Source: Onchocerca volvulus (lineage: Eukaryota > Nematoda > Chromadorea > Rhabditida > Onchocercidae). Taken from it: a stretch of 64,000 nucleotides of DNA. The stretch's first letter is position 1; every line of letters starts with the position of its first letter. Shown piece by piece: positions 63,601 to 64,000 of this stretch. Position numbers and translations under genes: made by a program. The notes below the pieces were generated by a model, which saw nothing but the letters and a program-made list of their open reading frames with translations, was not told where the DNA came from and did no database searches. The stretch lies in the NCBI GenBank assembly GCA_000499405.2, contig HG738137.1:10424768-10488767 (forward strand). Reading direction: 5' to 3'.

Positions 63601-64000
63601 AAATTCCAGAATTCGGCATTTATTCATATTAAAATAATGTATTATTTATTTTAAAATATTCTATATATTTGCAAGAATACAAACAACATTTTTTTTTTTT
63701 ATTTTTTATTTTTATTTTTTTTTTTACAAACAACAATTCGTTTCTCTAAACAATCAAATATTGTTTGATTTTGAAAAGGAAGCCTTTGAAATCATTAAAA
63801 TTTCAGTCTAATTCAATTTCATCCATTTCGAAAAGTATTGAAATTAAATTGCCAAAATTGCGGCTTAATTCAGTTTCAAAGATTCAAAAGACCTCGGCAG
63901 GATCTATGAAAATTGTCAATCATAACATACATTCAGTAGCAGAACTGACTTAATTTTATCATCATAGGTCTTCTGTGCAAACTCGAACTTTCCACATATA
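60636..64000. other. AT-rich noncoding right end
   Basis: Upstream of the EGF gene; it should hold that gene's missing first exon(s), which I could not identify. It contains the tandem repeat at 61543-62144 and many poly-A/T runs. A 62-codon frame at 63765-63953 is low-complexity Lys/Ser/Ile and unconvincing. Confidence 0.5.
61543..62144. repeat. Degenerate ~105-112 bp tandem repeat
   Basis: Units start at about 61816, 61921, 62032 and 62144 (the last partial), with a further copy at 61543-61661 separated by unrelated sequence. Each unit has TTTCTACAGTA-C, a GATATAT-(T/C)(G/A)GAATTGC block, a T-run and ATCTTTTCATTA-AACTA. Copies differ by many substitutions. Confidence 0.7.

Noticed and set aside
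1..64000. CRISPR array, bacterial operon or LTR retroelement
   Set aside because: No regularly spaced short repeats,no clustered unspliced genes and no paired LTRs or reverse transcriptase motifs were seen.

Overview
This is eukaryotic, AT-rich nuclear DNA: small exons broken by 50 bp to 3 kb GT-AG introns, TTTCAG acceptors, and several genes with an acceptor-like TTTCAG 13-33 nt before the ATG, as expected for spliced-leader trans-splicing. Gene content and intron style point to a nematode. Longish introns, an apparent bacterial or organellar insert and orphan secreted proteins make a clade III (filarial or spirurid) worm my best guess, which is an inference. All exon models were built by hand from splice signals and reading-frame continuity; each sums to a multiple of three.

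Layout. 64-7453 (+): C-terminal 765 residues of a USP48-type deubiquitinase, whose catalytic domain lies to the left. 9340-12941 (+): mitochondrial ribosomal protein mL65/MRPS30. 14024-18911 (-): rpn-10/PSMD4. 20559-22523 (+): uev-1/UBE2V. 24435-41101 (+): a 34-exon BRWD/PHIP chromatin reader (LisH-like start, WD40s, cryptic Tudor, bromodomain, degenerate second bromodomain). Three of these genes concern ubiquitin (deubiquitination, proteasomal ubiquitin receptor, K63-chain E2 variant). They are separate transcription units; I see no operon.

43884-48335 (-): a 10-exon gene for an unrecognised secreted protein. Its second exon is interrupted by a 27-N gap plus an inverted, diverged copy of its own 5' end, forming a 1.2 kb palindrome. 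Removing that insert restores one frame of 390 codons. Its largest intron holds remnants resembling cytochrome oxidase subunit 2 and the ATP synthase delta subunit (nuclear Wolbachia or mitochondrial DNA). A third broken copy of its 5' end lies on the + strand near 49.3-49.7 kb, followed by a possible small secreted peptide gene (49954-50133).

51372-54727 (+): bbip-1 (BBIP1/BBS18), a two-exon ciliary gene whose only intron is almost filled by a 2.8 kb Helitron (51590-54390, minus orientation) with diagnostic ends and a decayed Pif1-type helicase. Its stop is 47 bp from the stop of the convergent mrps-6 (54775-55850, -). 57441-60635 (-): the C-terminal part of an EGF-repeat single-pass membrane protein with a cytoplasmic PPxY motif; its N-terminal exon was not found. 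From about 60.6 kb to the end is very AT-rich noncoding sequence with a degenerate ~108 bp tandem repeat. I saw no tRNA, rRNA or CRISPR.
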